DNA of 64,000 bases from Mixia osmundae IAM 14324 (Eukaryota; Basidiomycota; Mixiomycetes; Mixiales; Mixiaceae). The notes beneath the pieces are model-generated. The model worked only from the letters and a program-made list of their open reading frames with translations. It searched no databases and was not told the origin of the DNA. The translations under genes and the position numbers were made by a program. The DNA is taken from assembly GCF_000708205.1 (NCBI RefSeq), contig NW_014575563.1:1295361-1359360 (forward strand), in the 5' to 3' direction. Of the stretch, positions 34,867 to 47,325 are shown one piece after another (position 1 is the first letter of the stretch; every line of letters begins with the position of its first letter).

Positions 34867-37800
34867 ATGGCGACCTTTGCTGGGCCAGACGGTCGGCCAG
34901 TCTGGAGAGAGACATCATCGGAAGACGCTCACACGGTCAGGCTAGGATCAAGTGGCAGTGGCGAGAAAGCCTTGTTCGCCTTGCGCGGCCTGATTCAGCT
35001 CGTCAAGGCACCCGCCAAGACCGGTGAGGCACTCAGCAGCGCAAAGAGGAATGCCTTGTCCGGGCTTGATGGCTCCGTCAAGCGAATCAAGCTCGAACAT
35101 GGCCAGAACGACAAGGCATCGCATGTTGCATCGACAAGTGCCATGCCGATGGTCAACGGCGATTCAAGTCCTGTTGCGGAAGACCGCAAGCCAGAGCAAG
35201 CTGCCTTTAGCATTCCTGTCATCAAGGACTCGATGCTTCTGCAACTTGAGACGCCCAAAGATGCTGCAGCAGACTCTTTATGCTCGGAGCTGTCAGTCGC
35301 GCTCCATTGGCCTCAGGGCTATAGCAAGTCCTTCCCAGTTGAGCTCGAGCCTCCGCCTGCAGGCGGCATCAGGATCTTCACAGACGTGCCCGAACAAGGC
35401 AGGACATTGCTTACAGAGCTCAGACTCCGTCAGGGACCGAAAATGGGAAAAGCCCGTATCCCAAGCTGGCAACTAGCAGCTGTCATCTTGCAAGCCAAAG
35501 GCGCTGTCACTGTAGATGCTACCGCTCAATTTGTTCCTTCGAGGGCCGATGCAGACAAGTCAAGGCTGCCGGCCCTCAAGCTTGATATGACCGTGTCGCT
35601 CCTGCCTAGCTTCTTCCATCCAAAGGATGAGCTCTCGCTCGAACGGAAAGCCCTCCAGGCTGCACTCTTTACCGAAGCAGACTTGCAGCTCGCCAATCTC
35701 AAAGACGTGCGAATGCGACAGCAAGTCGCATACACGGGCGAAGAAGACACTGAGTTCTTATATAATTGCTTGCCACCCGCACCTATAGACGTGATCGCCA
35801 CCTACTCGCGAGCGCCCTCATCATTGCGCAAAGGGAAGGAACGGGGCGATGCTGATTCGGCCTTGGACGTGCTCGCGCCCGTTGAGCTTATTTGCAAGCT
35901 GCTACCATTCCAGTCTCGCTCTGTACGATGGCTGCTACACCGCGAAGGCAAGCAAATCGTGGGCAAAGATAGTTCGTCAATGGCAGATGTGCCCGATCAT
36001 GTCCAGACTGAGCTACGACGAGCTCTCACCTGGACAAAAATAGGGAGGATAGATCTGCCAGACAAGCCTCCACTAGACGTCTGGCTTGATCAGCTTACCG
36101 GCCAGTTCTCAAGTGTCGATCCCGCCAAGCCTGAAGATCGCTCGGTCAGAGGACGAACCGTTCTTGCGGATTATATGGGATGTGGGAAGACGGTAGAAAT
36201 ACTGGCACTCATCCTACTCAACCAAGACCGATCTCGAAGTCACTTGCCTAGCTATCGCAATGATGATCTAGACACCGATATCGTGCCCATCAGGACCACC
36301 CTCATCATATGTCCTGCCACTATTTTGCAACAATGGGCAGACGAAATTGAAAAACACGCACCATCAGTCAGAGTACTTATCTATAAGGACGACTGTCTCG
36401 GAAAGCACACCCCACAGAGCGTCGACAAAAATTTCGATATTGTCATTTGTAGTTTCACCACGCTCAAGAGTATGATACACTATGCGCGTAAACCTCGCAG
36501 AATGCCTACCCGGCGATGCGCGGACGAAAAGACGGGTGAAGCCACCCGAAAGACTTATGATCGTCCTCTCTTTGTCGAGGCAGAATTCTTCAGAGTCATC
36601 ATGGACGAAGTACAGCTGAACGGTACGGCTACAGCCAGCGCCGAGATGTGCTCCTACATTCATAGAGTCCATGCACACGCGGTCAGCGGCACACCCGTTG
36701 GCGAATCCCTTCGCGACCTTCGTAGCGTCTATGCATTTCTCAAGCTACCCTGGCTCAGCCAAGAAGCGCCATTCGAAGATTTGCTTCGTCCACGCAATGC
36801 GAGCTTGCTTGCGAGGATTACTAACAAGCTAGGCGTAAGAGTTACGCGTGCAGACGTCGCAGCCGAATTTGCTCTGCCTGCCCAACTACGTCAGATCGTG
36901 CCTGTTACGCTCAGCATGGTCGAGCAATACCATCGAGATGCGACGTACGCCCAAGCTTGCAATGAGCTCGGTCTCGATCGAGCGGAAGGACCGCAGCCCG
37001 GCTGGCGGCCTTCTCTTGCGCTCATGGGCAAATGGCTAGATACCCTACGGAGGCTCAACTGTCATCCCGAGGTATGTACAGCTACCCGCGAACGAGCAAG
37101 AGATTGATTGCCGGTGCCGCAGATGGGAGATGACAATCGTCGGGCGGTCAATCGGGGCGCGAACGTCACTGAGCTCAAGACACTCAGTCAGGTGCTTGAA
37201 GCGTTTGAAGCACAAGCAGCACAAGGCCGCTACACGGATACCATCAGATTGCACAAGCAGCGCTTCATCAGGGCACGGCTGATCAGCTACGACAATGAAG
37301 ACTGCGAATGCCTCGAGAAGGCCCTCGCCCTCTATCACAGTACGATAGATGACGTGGTCGCAGAAAAGGCACTTGTGGAAGCCGACCTGGTGAAAGTTGA
37401 GTCAGAGCTCAAAGAAGTGGAGTCTCGACGTGGCTCGACTGTCGAGCGCTCGCCTGGGTAAGTCGTCTCGCAAGATCAGCACTGCGCGCTGACCTCGAGA
37501 GCCACATGCAGGCCTGAAGCCCCGGGAGCGACCACACAAGAGCGAAGACAGGCCAAGCGCGAGACGGATCTGGAACGCTCGCTTCGCAGACGCAAGACAG
37601 ATCTATCGGGTCACCGCAGCAGAGTTTTCGCTCTCCTGCATCCGCTTCATCATGCCACCGCTAGCATCTACTTTATGCTCGGGAAACCAGAGCTCGAGAC
37701 TGAGCATTACGACAAAGCTGCAGAATTCGAGCGCGAGATCCTCGAACCACACTTGACTGCCGTTGACGTTGCAATCAGCCAGCTGGTATCCATCAGCAAG

Positions 37801-39986
37801 AGCGCCGATCTCTCCATTGATGATTTCGAAGTGTTGCCGACCGGCGAGAAGCCGGGCTTGCTCACAAGCGAGCACTGGGACCTCGCCGAAACCGCTATCG
37901 ACGCGGCCAACGGCTTAGCCGAGCTGATCTGGGACTGGCGCTGTCAGATTATCAAGATGGTCTCGCAGAGCGTCGAGCTGGCCGACCAGGAAGATATTGA
38001 GACCGCGTATGCGACCACAGAAAACAATCAGCATCTCATTTTGGTCAGTACACTGTTGCCAGACTAGAGACGCTACTGAAATCTGTGATAAGGTCTGGTT
38101 GGACATATTGTCAATGACCATGTTCGACTGGCGGAATACACTCGAGGTACCATCAAAAGGCGAAGCGAGCGCGGCCATCAACGTTTCAGTCGTTGGTCAA
38201 GTCAAGACGGACGCAGCGACAAAGCATATCGAAAATGAACTCTTTGCTGCCGATCGTCGCGCACAGGCTGCACGCAAGGAAGACGCAGGATCCATCATGC
38301 AGACTCCGATCGTTCGCAAGCCGTTTGTAGCCAAGAGCGACAATATCGGGGAAAAGCTGCTTGAGAAGCTGTCCCATCAGTCGTGCGAAGCTATGCCTGC
38401 CTCCGGTAAGCCCTACGACTGTGCCGAGGATGCAGGGCTGACGGATTGCCGTTAACAGTCGTGTCATTGCGCGTCATCATTAAGGATCTCAAGAGGCTGC
38501 TGGACTCTGATCCTCCTGCAGCGGAGAAGAAGATCATCGCAACTGAGCACAAGCGCCTTCGTGCGGAGGTGACAAAGAAGAACAAGCTCTATGACAAGCT
38601 CAGGGAGGAATACCGAGCCATCAATAACGTCATGCGCGCGCGTCAGCTTTACTACAAGGCTCTCGTCGATCTTTCCGATGAGACAGCTATTTTGCCAGAC
38701 GAGCAGCGCAGCCCCGGGTTCATCAGCGCAAACGTGGCACTGTCGGACAAGCTTATCGTCGACCTCACTCAGAGCATCGCTGTCCATCAAGCGCGAGTAC
38801 GCTACATCCACGCCATCGGCGCCGGCGAGGAAGATGACGAGCCTGACCAGTCAGTCCTTGCTACGAGGTCTCGGTGTGAATTCTAATACAATCTTATAGG
38901 TCCTGTCAAATCTGCATGGACGTACCCCAGGGTCGAGCAGTACTCACGAGCTGCGGACATGTCTACTGTGCGACGTGCTGGAAGCTATGGGCGCAGCATA
39001 GCTCAATTGTCACATGTCCATGCTGCCGTAAGACATTAGGCGCTGGAGCAACGACTCAGTTCTCGACATCACCTAAGAAAACAAAGCCGAAGACACAACT
39101 GGACGCAGCGATCGATGCTATGAAAGCGCAGCCTCTTCATGCAGCTTCAGTGGCAGATATCGACCAGACTGTTCAAGAACTTAACAGAAGCAGCAGTCTG
39201 ACCGAGTTCGGCCTCAATGTCTTATCAACCGAAGAATACGCTGAACTTACCGAGATGCAAATCAATGGCGAGACACTCTCGTCGAAGCTCGATCTCGTTG
39301 TCAAGATCGCATCGTGGCACGCTGATCGGCATGAAAAAGTCGTCATCTTCTCAGCATGGAAGGTAGCGATCGACGTGCTTGCAACTGCACTGCGCGCCAA
39401 TCGCATCGGCTCGATGCGCCTTGACGGACGATCCAACAAAGACAAGATCAATGCTGCTGCTGCTTTCGGTACTGACCCGCACGTCACTTGCTTCCTCTTG
39501 CATGCCAAGAGTGCAGCTGCAGGCCTCACTCTGACTGCAGCTTCGGCGGTCCTGCTGGGCAAGCAATTTCGTCGCTCTGTCTCTGTTGCGCTGACACAAC
39601 GATTTTCTGCAGTCGAGCCGCTGACGAGTCCAGCGATCGAGCTACAAGCGGTATCTCGAGTCCATCGTATGGGTCAAGAGAAGGAGACTCGCTGCTATCA
39701 GCTTTTCTGCAAGGACACTGTCGACGAGCGCATCGCTGCTGTCGTGGCGCAAAAAGGTCGTTCGCTGTTTTACGTCGATGCTCCCATCACCGCAGCAGCA
39801 GAAGCCGCTAATCTCACCGATGATGTGGACGAAGATGAGCTGGCACGGATGCTGTTCGATAAGCGAGAGATTGCTGGATTGCAGAAGGCACTCCTCTCGG
39901 ACGTCATGCATCAGTCGCAGGAGGAAAGCATGGATCTTGATGACATCAGCCAAGTCATGCTCAGAACCCCCACGCAAGATGCGTAG
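34867..39986 (+). CDS. SNF2-RING protein, SHPRH/Irc20-like E3 ubiquitin ligase
   Basis: Seven exons: 34867-37071, 37123-37457, 37512-38043, 38093-38405, 38459-38849, 38900-39558 and 39613-39986; 1602 residues. The SNF2 first lobe has LLPFQSRSVRWLL, the ATP-binding ADYMGCGKTVE, IICPATILQQW and a DEVQ box (MDEVQLNG), as in Irc20 and SHPRH. A long helical insertion follows, then a C3HC4 RING (SCQICMD, SCGHVYCATCW, CPCCRKT) and the second lobe (KVVIFSAWKVAIDVLA, ELQAVSRVHRMGQEKETRCYQL). A RING placed between helicase lobes defines this family, which ubiquitylates chromatin or replication factors such as PCNA. Intron 6 (39559-39612) is GC-AG, 54 nt and stop-free; a 42-nt GT-AG alternative gives a poorer motif. 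Confidence 0.9.
39559..39612 (+). other. GC-AG intron in the SHPRH/Irc20-like gene
   Basis: The donor is GCAAGC after CTGCTGG; the acceptor is TTTTCTGCAG. Removal joins SAVLL to VEPLTSP, the normal spacing of helicase motif V to VI. Confidence 0.72.
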
Positions 39987-40016
39987 CAGTGGATATGCAT
40001 GGCTTGCTTTTGGTTA

Positions 40017-41491
40017 TCATACAACAATGTCCTTGCTTGCTGCTGCTGCCACTTGACCCACGGCAGTCACGCGCCCGCACCAATCTGTCAGTCTGACCCG
40101 TAGGCCGTCGATCTGAGCCTTGTCGAGTACGCGAGGCTGAACCCATGTGATCGTCGCTGTCTGAGACACTTGATCTATAGAGCCTTGTACGATTTTGAGT
40201 CTGGAGAGGAGATTCATTCAGCTTGAGACCGGAAGCTGATCCGCGTGTTACTTACGAGAGTGCTTTCATGACGAGATGCTCGACTTCTTGTACTGGCAAG
40301 TGTGTCTCTCGTGCAACGATGTCAAAGCTGAGTATCCTGTCGCCTGCCGGTCGTTTGAAGACTGCTTCTATCAATGCCATCAAGCAGATCTTTTGTTTGA
40401 GTACGCCATAGTTTTGCTGCAGTATCTCCTGCCAAAACCAATCGATCAGCTCGAGTGGTCACAATGTAAGCAGGACGGACCTCTTTGGCGAGATGTGGCG
40501 TCAAGGCATCAAAGCGGGCAATATTGCCTTCATTGAAAGCAAAGAGGAACTGCTTCAGCCAGACCATGTCTGGCGCATCAAGCGCAGATAAGATCTGGTG
40601 TGTCAGCTTTTTCTGCACATCAGCGACACTTCTGTTGGGCATGAGATGGGACCCACAAGCTCGCCGAAGTTGTAAATGCTGTCGCCGAGCAAGGCAGCGA
40701 TAGCGAGATCGTGTGCCCGTTGCAACCGATCTGCCGCGTCGAGATCTGTCTCGACGGTGATGCAGGCCAGATAGAGCAGCGAATTCTTGTAGTAGCCCGC
40801 GTACTCTGCCTTTGCCTGTCCGCATGGCATGCATTAGCAGCTTCAGAGAGCAGCTGGTCGAGTGCGAGCGGACCTTGTGATAATCACCCGAGACGCGATA
40901 GAAGCTGGCATGTACGCCCGGGTTGACGCTGTTGAAGGTGTCCAGGATCTTCTCTGAGCTCGACATGGCTTCTTGTGTACCTTGCAGATCGCCGAGGATG
41001 AGCTTCATCTGAGCTGCCTCCATCGTCGCAAGCACGAATGCCTCTTGTGAGTCTGGCTTGTTCACGAGGCTGACGATGCCCGAGAGGAAGTCGAGGGCCT
41101 TTGCAGCATCTACCAGCAGAGAGAGAGCTCAGTCACTCCAGCAGAGCAGACCACATCGCTGCCCACCTTTGTACTGCTGAGCAATCCTGACGCAGATCTC
41201 GGCCAGCCTGAGCTGGTTGATGTGCTTCTGAAAATCCTTGATGAACGAGTTGTACAGGTCGATCTGGTACTCTGCAGAGTCTGCTCGGCCGATGAAGGCT
41301 TGTATGGCCTTTGTCAGCTGGAACCACAACCTGCAGATGGCCTTTCAGCCGAGTGCTCGTGTGCAGGAGCAGCTGGCGACCTACTTCTTGCTGTAAAGAA
41401 GGTGGAAGCGCTCATAGATCTGTGCAACCTCCGACGGCGAGGACGAGATGGTCGTGGCCAGATACTGAGCAGGATCGTTGTCAACTTCCAT
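40017..41491 (-). CDS. RPN9: 26S proteasome regulatory subunit Rpn9
   Basis: Exons 41491-41385, 41330-41167, 41109-40874, 40815-40657, 40612-40481, 40428-40256 and 40200-40017 give 384 residues (yeast Rpn9 has 393). Signatures: YERFHLLYSKKLWFQLTKAI, GVHASFYRVSGDYHK, the YYKNSLLYL helix, SIYNFGELKKLTHQIL, and the PCI end QKICLMALIEAVF, LPVQEVEHLVMKALS and KIVQGSIDQV. Rpn9 is a lid subunit of the 19S particle that supports lid assembly and Rpn10 binding. Six short introns interrupt it, all in phase. The stop lies 30 bp from the convergent helicase gene. Confidence 0.94.
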
Positions 41492-41592
41492 CTTGTATGG
41501 CTGCTAGCACTTTGCGCCAATGTCGCGATGATGCACTGACGCGACGATCACAAGGAATCCCTACAAGTCGTCACGGTCATTGCAATGTACAG

Positions 41593-44500
41593 CTAATGTG
41601 AGGGTATCAATAGATCGAGCACTTCAGTCATCCGCTGTGTGGAACATAGGTCAGTCATGCACTCTGACTGAACGCAAGAGTCACTGACTGCTTCGAGGTT
41701 GCTGACATTGGCGAGGAATTCGTCGTGGTCTCGCTTCGACTGCCCCGTCAGGACGACATCGGATGCAAGATCGACGCCGAACAGGTCATCGTAGCCTGGC
41801 TCGCGAGGGCGATGAGGTGCCGGTGGCAGTGCGTCGAGCTGAGAGAGCGCGACGACGTGCTGCATGTCGAGATCTGTCGTTCTGTAGATGATGCGTCCGC
41901 CTGTGCCGTTTGCAGGCATACGAGCTGATGCAGCTGCTGATGTAGCCAAGGTGGACATGCCAGTCGAAGGCGTGTAGGTATTGCTCGAGAGCCCATTGCC
42001 AAAGTCGTTGCTAGATCGGTTTGAGCGCAGGGACGCTACGGAAGATTGCTTGCCGTGCGATCGACCCATAGGCCCGCGTGGGGATGACATGGTAGTGCGA
42101 CGCTGTGTGAGCATCTGCTCGACGGCGGGTGAGTTACGGCCGCCTGTCGGGCTTGCAGGCGATAAGGGACGCACGCTGTTGACAGAGCCCGATCGCTCCG
42201 CCAAATCTGAACGCCGCTTTTGCAATCGTAGAGCTGCTGCCATATTCTTCGTCAGCGGCGGCGTGCCGGTGTTTCTGACTTTTGACATCACTCGCTCGAT
42301 ACGCTGCTCGAGTGTCTCGTTCTGCGATGACGACGGCGAATGAAGCGCTTCTTCGAGCACATCGCCACCGCGCGAGGAGGGCGTTGTCACCCTTTCGTCC
42401 GTATGGGAATGCGCGGAACCACCAGCAGGGGCCGAAGACGAAAGCTGACTAGGTCGCGAATCAATCGAGACTGGCGTACTTCGTAGCTGAGCAACCGTAG
42501 CGTTGTCCTCTCGCTCGCTGTTGGCAGCGGGATTTGTGGCCGCGGCATCAGCAGAGGACGCGCCAGGATCAGACCGAGCGCTGAGGTAGTCATTGTCCGA
42601 TACCTCGGAGCGTATGGGATCGTGCGTGCTATCAAGACCTGCCCTTGACCATTCTTTGTTGACGATCTCGCTAACGTCCATCTCTGATCCGTCTGCACCG
42701 ATATAAGAGTATCGCACTTTGTCTCCAGAGATATCGCGCTGACTGCGAAGAGCACTGTTGTCCTTCAGGACTACGTCCACACCCTCGGCCGCGTTCTTGT
42801 GAGCTGCGATGACTCTGGACGCGCCGGCTGCTACCGCTCCTGCAGCCACTGCGCCTGCAGCTGCTTCGCCGAGATGCATGCTGGACGGTGGAGAGGGCAA
42901 TCTGCCAGTGGGCGGCTCGCCAGCTTGCTCGCGTAGGTGGGGCGGGAGCTCGTCCGAAGGTGTGCCGTACTGCGAGATCTCAGAACGTCCACTCGCAAAA
43001 CGCGCTGGCGGCGGTCTTACGCCCTGCAACGCGGCCTGTCGCTGCTGCCTGATGAGCTCAGTCTCGTCGACGGCGAGCGGTCGATTGCCAAACGTCTTTG
43101 TCAGCTGAGCGCGACGTAGTATGAAAGAAGGATCGCTCGATTGAATATCTTTGCTTGAAATTTGCGCCGATAGTGCATCAACGGAGCGCCGACGCATCTC
43201 TTTCGAGCTTCTGTCGGTCACTTTGAAAATTGGCAGCTCTTCGTAGGCATCCAGAACTTTGCTCGAAGGATTCAATCGTGATTCTGCGCGCGTGTAAGGT
43301 CAGATTCGCAAGCGGTCTGACAATGTCTGACATACCAGATTCGCCCGAACGGCTTGCAGCGAGGGTATATCTTACGCGAGGCGTACTCTTGCGCTTCGAT
43401 ATCTTGTCTTCGACCTCATCGCCACCATCTACTACGCCTTCTCGAATGCCGAAACGGTCTAGGGCAGTCTCGATGACTTCAAAAACGTTTGCGTTGCGAG
43501 GGAACAGTAAGATGCGCTCTCTCGGGGGTATAGGCAGACCGTCTTTGTCTGAGCTGCCAGCTTTGCTGACAACAGAATCAGTCTGAGGGTCAAACGCAAG
43601 ACCGTCAGGGAGATCTTCGCTGGCAATAAGGATACGCAAAGCGAATCGTGCACCATCGGTCTCATGCGAAGGTCGCCGCGCGACAGCATCATCGATCATG
43701 AGACTGCCCTCTTTGGACCCAGAAGCGGAAAGCATCTTGCGATTGATGAAAAGCTTGACAGCCGAATCATCGCTAAAGTCGTTTCCCAACCGCGTTATAG
43801 CCGGGTGCATAGACAGATTGGAAGAGACCGATGAGATCGACCCAACTGATGAACGTTTAACCGATAGGATGTCTCGGCTGGTGCCTGCAGCGCCTGAGAG
43901 TGTCTCGATGATTTCGAGAGGTCGATCGCTATCTGCAACGTCCATCTCGTCGCCATCTGCCTCTTTAATTGTCAAGTAGTATTCAGAAAGGTACTCTGCT
44001 GGCAGGCGCAGTCGCTGTGCTGCTTGCTTGACAAGGTCTGAAGCAGTCGTAGATGTGTTGAGCAAAACAGTCTTAAATGTCGACTCGGCGATGATATTGT
44101 CACCCACAAAAACGCGCATAACATTGAGCATGGGCATGTCGACGCCATTGCTAGAGGCGCCGATCAAGCTACCTGGTCGCATCATCTTGGCTGATGATGG
44201 TTCTGGCGGGCTCAGTGTCTGCTGTTGTGTCTGCTTTACGAAGGTATTCTGAGTATCGCCCGGCTTGCGCTGCACGCCGTGTTGCGAGAGTACTTGCTGA
44301 GCTTCGAGGCGCTGCTGTCGCAGTGCTGCATCTGTGGAAAACATGTCGCCCGATGACTCGGTACTCGACGCGCTGGCGGCCATGTCGCTTCTGCTCCGTC
44401 GCTTTGGTTTGCTTTCGAGGTTCTTTGTAGGCGAGACTTTGACGGATTCTTCCGAGCCAGTGTCATCGCCCTTGCGATCTTTCTTGTCCTTCTTCTTGCC

Positions 44501-45977
44501 GCTGCTGAAGAGACCACCGAGGATACCCTTCTTCTTCTTATTAGCATCATCGAGGCCTTCGTCGCTCGCGCGCTTGCGGTCCTTATCCTTCCGAAGCTTG
44601 CGACCCTCCTTTGTGTCTCTGTATTCTTTGAGGCTAGCAGGCCGCTTCGAGCTGTCGTCGAGCAGACTGTTCTCGGGTGAGGAGCTTGCGAACGAACGGG
44701 TCGAGCTATCGGCAGTGTTGGACCGATCTGCCGTAAGCGAATTTTCAGGCGAGTAGCCACTGGAATCGCTATGCCTGAGCCGGGAAGACTCTCGCGAGCT
44801 TCCTCGCCCGCGTTCGGCAGGAGGCGAATTTGTGCGATTCTCGGCCGCATACGAGTTGCGGGCGATAGATGGCGTCAAGCTGACCTTGCGCGTTTCGTCT
44901 GCATCAAAGTCGGCATCGCCAAGCTGGCGGCGATTGCTTTCCGTTGAGGCAACTGCTCCTGCTGCCAGGCCGGCTGTCGCTGCCGCGGCAGCGCCTGCTA
45001 GGAGACCAGGCTGAGACACTGGCTTGGCAAGATCATGCAGTTGTTGCTCTTGCAGACGCTGGACTTGAGCTGTCCGGGGGTCTTCGCGCGAGTCTTCCTC
45101 GCTCGTCAGGGTATCATCACCATTCGCGTTTGCACTGTGCACGATGAGGGTCGAATCTGCAGATTGGCTTTGCTCGCGTGATTCATCCTCGCCCTCTGCA
45201 TCCTCCTCGCCAGAATCCTCCTCCTCGCCTTCGTCCTCAAAATAGTCTTCTTCCTCGTCATCGCTGCCTTCGAGATAGCCCGAATGCTCGTGATAAGTCG
45301 GCGCGGTGAAGGCAACGCTGCGCGGTTCTGACGCTCCTTGGCCGGGTGAGGGCGTTCTTGCTGCCTTGCGACGCGACAAGGGTGAGATGATTCTCGTGCG
45401 TGCAGCTGCAGACCCAGGGCCAGTCTCGTGATCCTCCTGTCGAGCTGTTGAGATCTGATCATGCCACCAGCGCATCAGCTCGAGCATGCGCGACGCGTCC
45501 AGAGGCACTGACATCAACGTTGCGGTGTTTGTTCAGCCTTGCGAGCCGTTCAAAGGGCGTCTCGATGTTCTCTGCGGGTATATAGCCGACTGCCTGCGTC
45601 TTGAGCACTCTGACGAGCCACCAGTATGAATTGCTATCGTCGAGCAATGTGAGGTGGTCGCCCTTGACGACGCTTGCCTGGCCTTCTACAGTGGCCAGAA
45701 AGGTGTGGAGCGCATAGACGAGGTCAAAGTCGATGTTGTCATCGGGTATACTGGGCGAGGAGGAGAGCTCGTCCAGGAATTGTTCCTCGTCCTCCTCGTC
45801 AATGGGCGAGTTGTCCTCTTCCATGATGGACTGCGCCTCCTCTCTGTTCTGGTAGTACATCTCATCGTCCTGATCTCCCGCGCCCTGAGTATCTATTCCC
45901 AGGCCGTTGCGCGCAGATTGCTGAGGCTGTTGGCCTGTCGCGCGGTCAAGCGTACCGTTTTGGTGGACTGCGATCAT
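41593..45977 (-). CDS. SH3-domain polarity protein, Tea4/Bud14/TeaC-like, with an RA-like domain
   Basis: Exons 45977-45513, 45436-43336, 43283-41689 and 41634-41593 give 1400 residues. An acidic N-terminus leads to an SH3 domain (about 86-140; FLATVEGQASVVKGD, NSYWWLVRVL, VGYIPAENIETPFERLARL), almost the fungal Tea4/TeaC consensus. At about 194-198 RSVAF fits the RVxF motif for binding PP1. After acidic and Lys/Ser-rich disordered stretches comes an ubiquitin-like/RA-type segment (MLNVMRVFVGDNIIAES, ASDLVKQAAQRLRLP). Tea4 and Bud14 bring PP1 to the cell tips to control polarity and formins. The final 54-nt intron (41635-41688) is stop-free and a multiple of three. Start codon: first ATG in the open frame. 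Confidence 0.82.
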
Positions 45978-46210
45978 CTCTTGATCCTTTCGTGAGCGCA
46001 CAGAGCACTATGTCTGGAACTTTGCGCTCATTCAGTCGGCGCAGCAGCGTGCTTAAAGTGGTGAACACCCCTCCTGCAAGCTTGGCCTCGGGTCGTTGGA
46101 CTTCCTCGTCGCGCGACGCCAACGTTACCAGCCAAAGACAACACGCGCCTTTGGGCTCTGAGCCGAAGGCCCGGACAGCTCACGTTCGATATGTACACCT
46201 GCATAGCCTC

Positions 46211-47152
46211 TCATGCACGGTACAACGCAGGCTCGGGCGATGGCGAGGGAGTAGGCAAGTAGGACACGCCGCTCCTGAATCTCACCTCCCTCGCTGTGCC
46301 TGCATACGCGTCTCGCGCACTCGTCGTCGTCGAACAGCCCGAACCTTTGGGCGTAGCACAGTGACGAGCGAGATCTGAATAGCTTGTAGACCGGCCAGAT
46401 TGCAGAGCGCGTAGAGCAGCTTGGCGTGCCTGATCGGCTACTGCCATTCTCGACATCGCGTCCGTCATTTGCTCGTCCGAGGTCTCGTCTCTGGCTAGAG
46501 AACGCGCGCAGACAGCGGGTAGGGCAAACGAGGATCGTGCGATACGTGATAGACCGGCAGGCGAGTAGACGATATGATCCACAGAGCGAGCTTGGAGGGC
46601 TGAACCGGCAAATGTATCCGCGCCGAATGCTGGCGAACGTGGCGTTGTTGGCCAGCTAGGACCTATGTGCTCTCTCGCTTTGTCGCCTGGAGATGGGGCT
46701 CGATCATGTACGCTGCCGCAATCGGAAAATGCCGCTTTGTCTCTGTAGACAAAATGAGGCTGAAGCTGGTGCGTGCTCGCAGTCAGGATTGGCGCGTCGA
46801 CTGCATTGTACACTTGAGCGATGCGATCGGCAGGCCAGCGAGCCCTAGTTGCTTGGACGTGGGTCGAGCGCGATGGATCGTGAGACCTAGCCGAAGGACC
46901 AACAGGCTCGTCGCGCGAAATTGGGCGAGCGGTCGTAGTGCCCGGGCCTAGCGAAGAGACCGCATGCAGATTGGGACAAGAGCTGGAAGCGCGCAAATGA
47001 TCCGATGGGCATGGTACTGCGAGCTGACGGCTCGAGACGGAGACGGGCATCGCTTTGCTCGTTGCATCTGCTATTCGTCTGACTCGGTTTGCGCGCTGCC
47101 ATTCGATGGCTGCTTTGAGGGACAATGACTGCTCTTCGGCTTCCTTCATCAT
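46211..47152 (-). CDS. Ser/Ala/Arg-rich protein of unknown function
   Basis: A single exon gives 313 residues from the first ATG. The open frame continues upstream to about 47329 but holds no other ATG, and a possible acceptor (TTTGCACAG) precedes it, so a short upstream exon is conceivable. The start is a charged helix (MMKEAEEQSLSLKAAIEWQ); the rest is disordered, rich in Ser, Pro, Ala and Arg, with SP sites, ending GVSYLPTPSPSPEP. I recognise no domain. It lies between the SH3 protein and Csn7, all on the minus strand with small gaps. Confidence 0.6.
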   Translation of the reverse strand: MMKEAEEQSLSLKAAIEWQRANRVRRIADATSKAMPVSVSSRQLAVPCPSDHLRASSSCPNLHAVSSLGPGTTTARPISRDEPVGPSARSHDPSRSTHVQATRARWPADRIAQVYNAVDAPILTASTHQLQPHFVYRDKAAFSDCGSVHDRAPSPGDKAREHIGPSWPTTPRSPAFGADTFAGSALQARSVDHIVYSPAGLSRIARSSFALPAVCARSLARDETSDEQMTDAMSRMAVADQARQAALRALQSGRSTSYSDLARHCATPKGSGCSTTTSARDAYAGTAREVRFRSGVSYLPTPSPSPEPALYRA

Positions 47153-47325
47153 ACCCTTTGCCGTGATCTGTGCAAACGGAAACGAGTGGCAGGTCAGCAA
47201 CAAGGCGGTGGGGGTGAGGGGACGCGTCGACGGCAGACAACAACACGGTTGCAATGCGGCACAGCGACTCGTTTTCGTCTTGTTGTCAATATTATTTGCG
47301 GTTTCTCTTGCGTCCGCTCCTGTTG

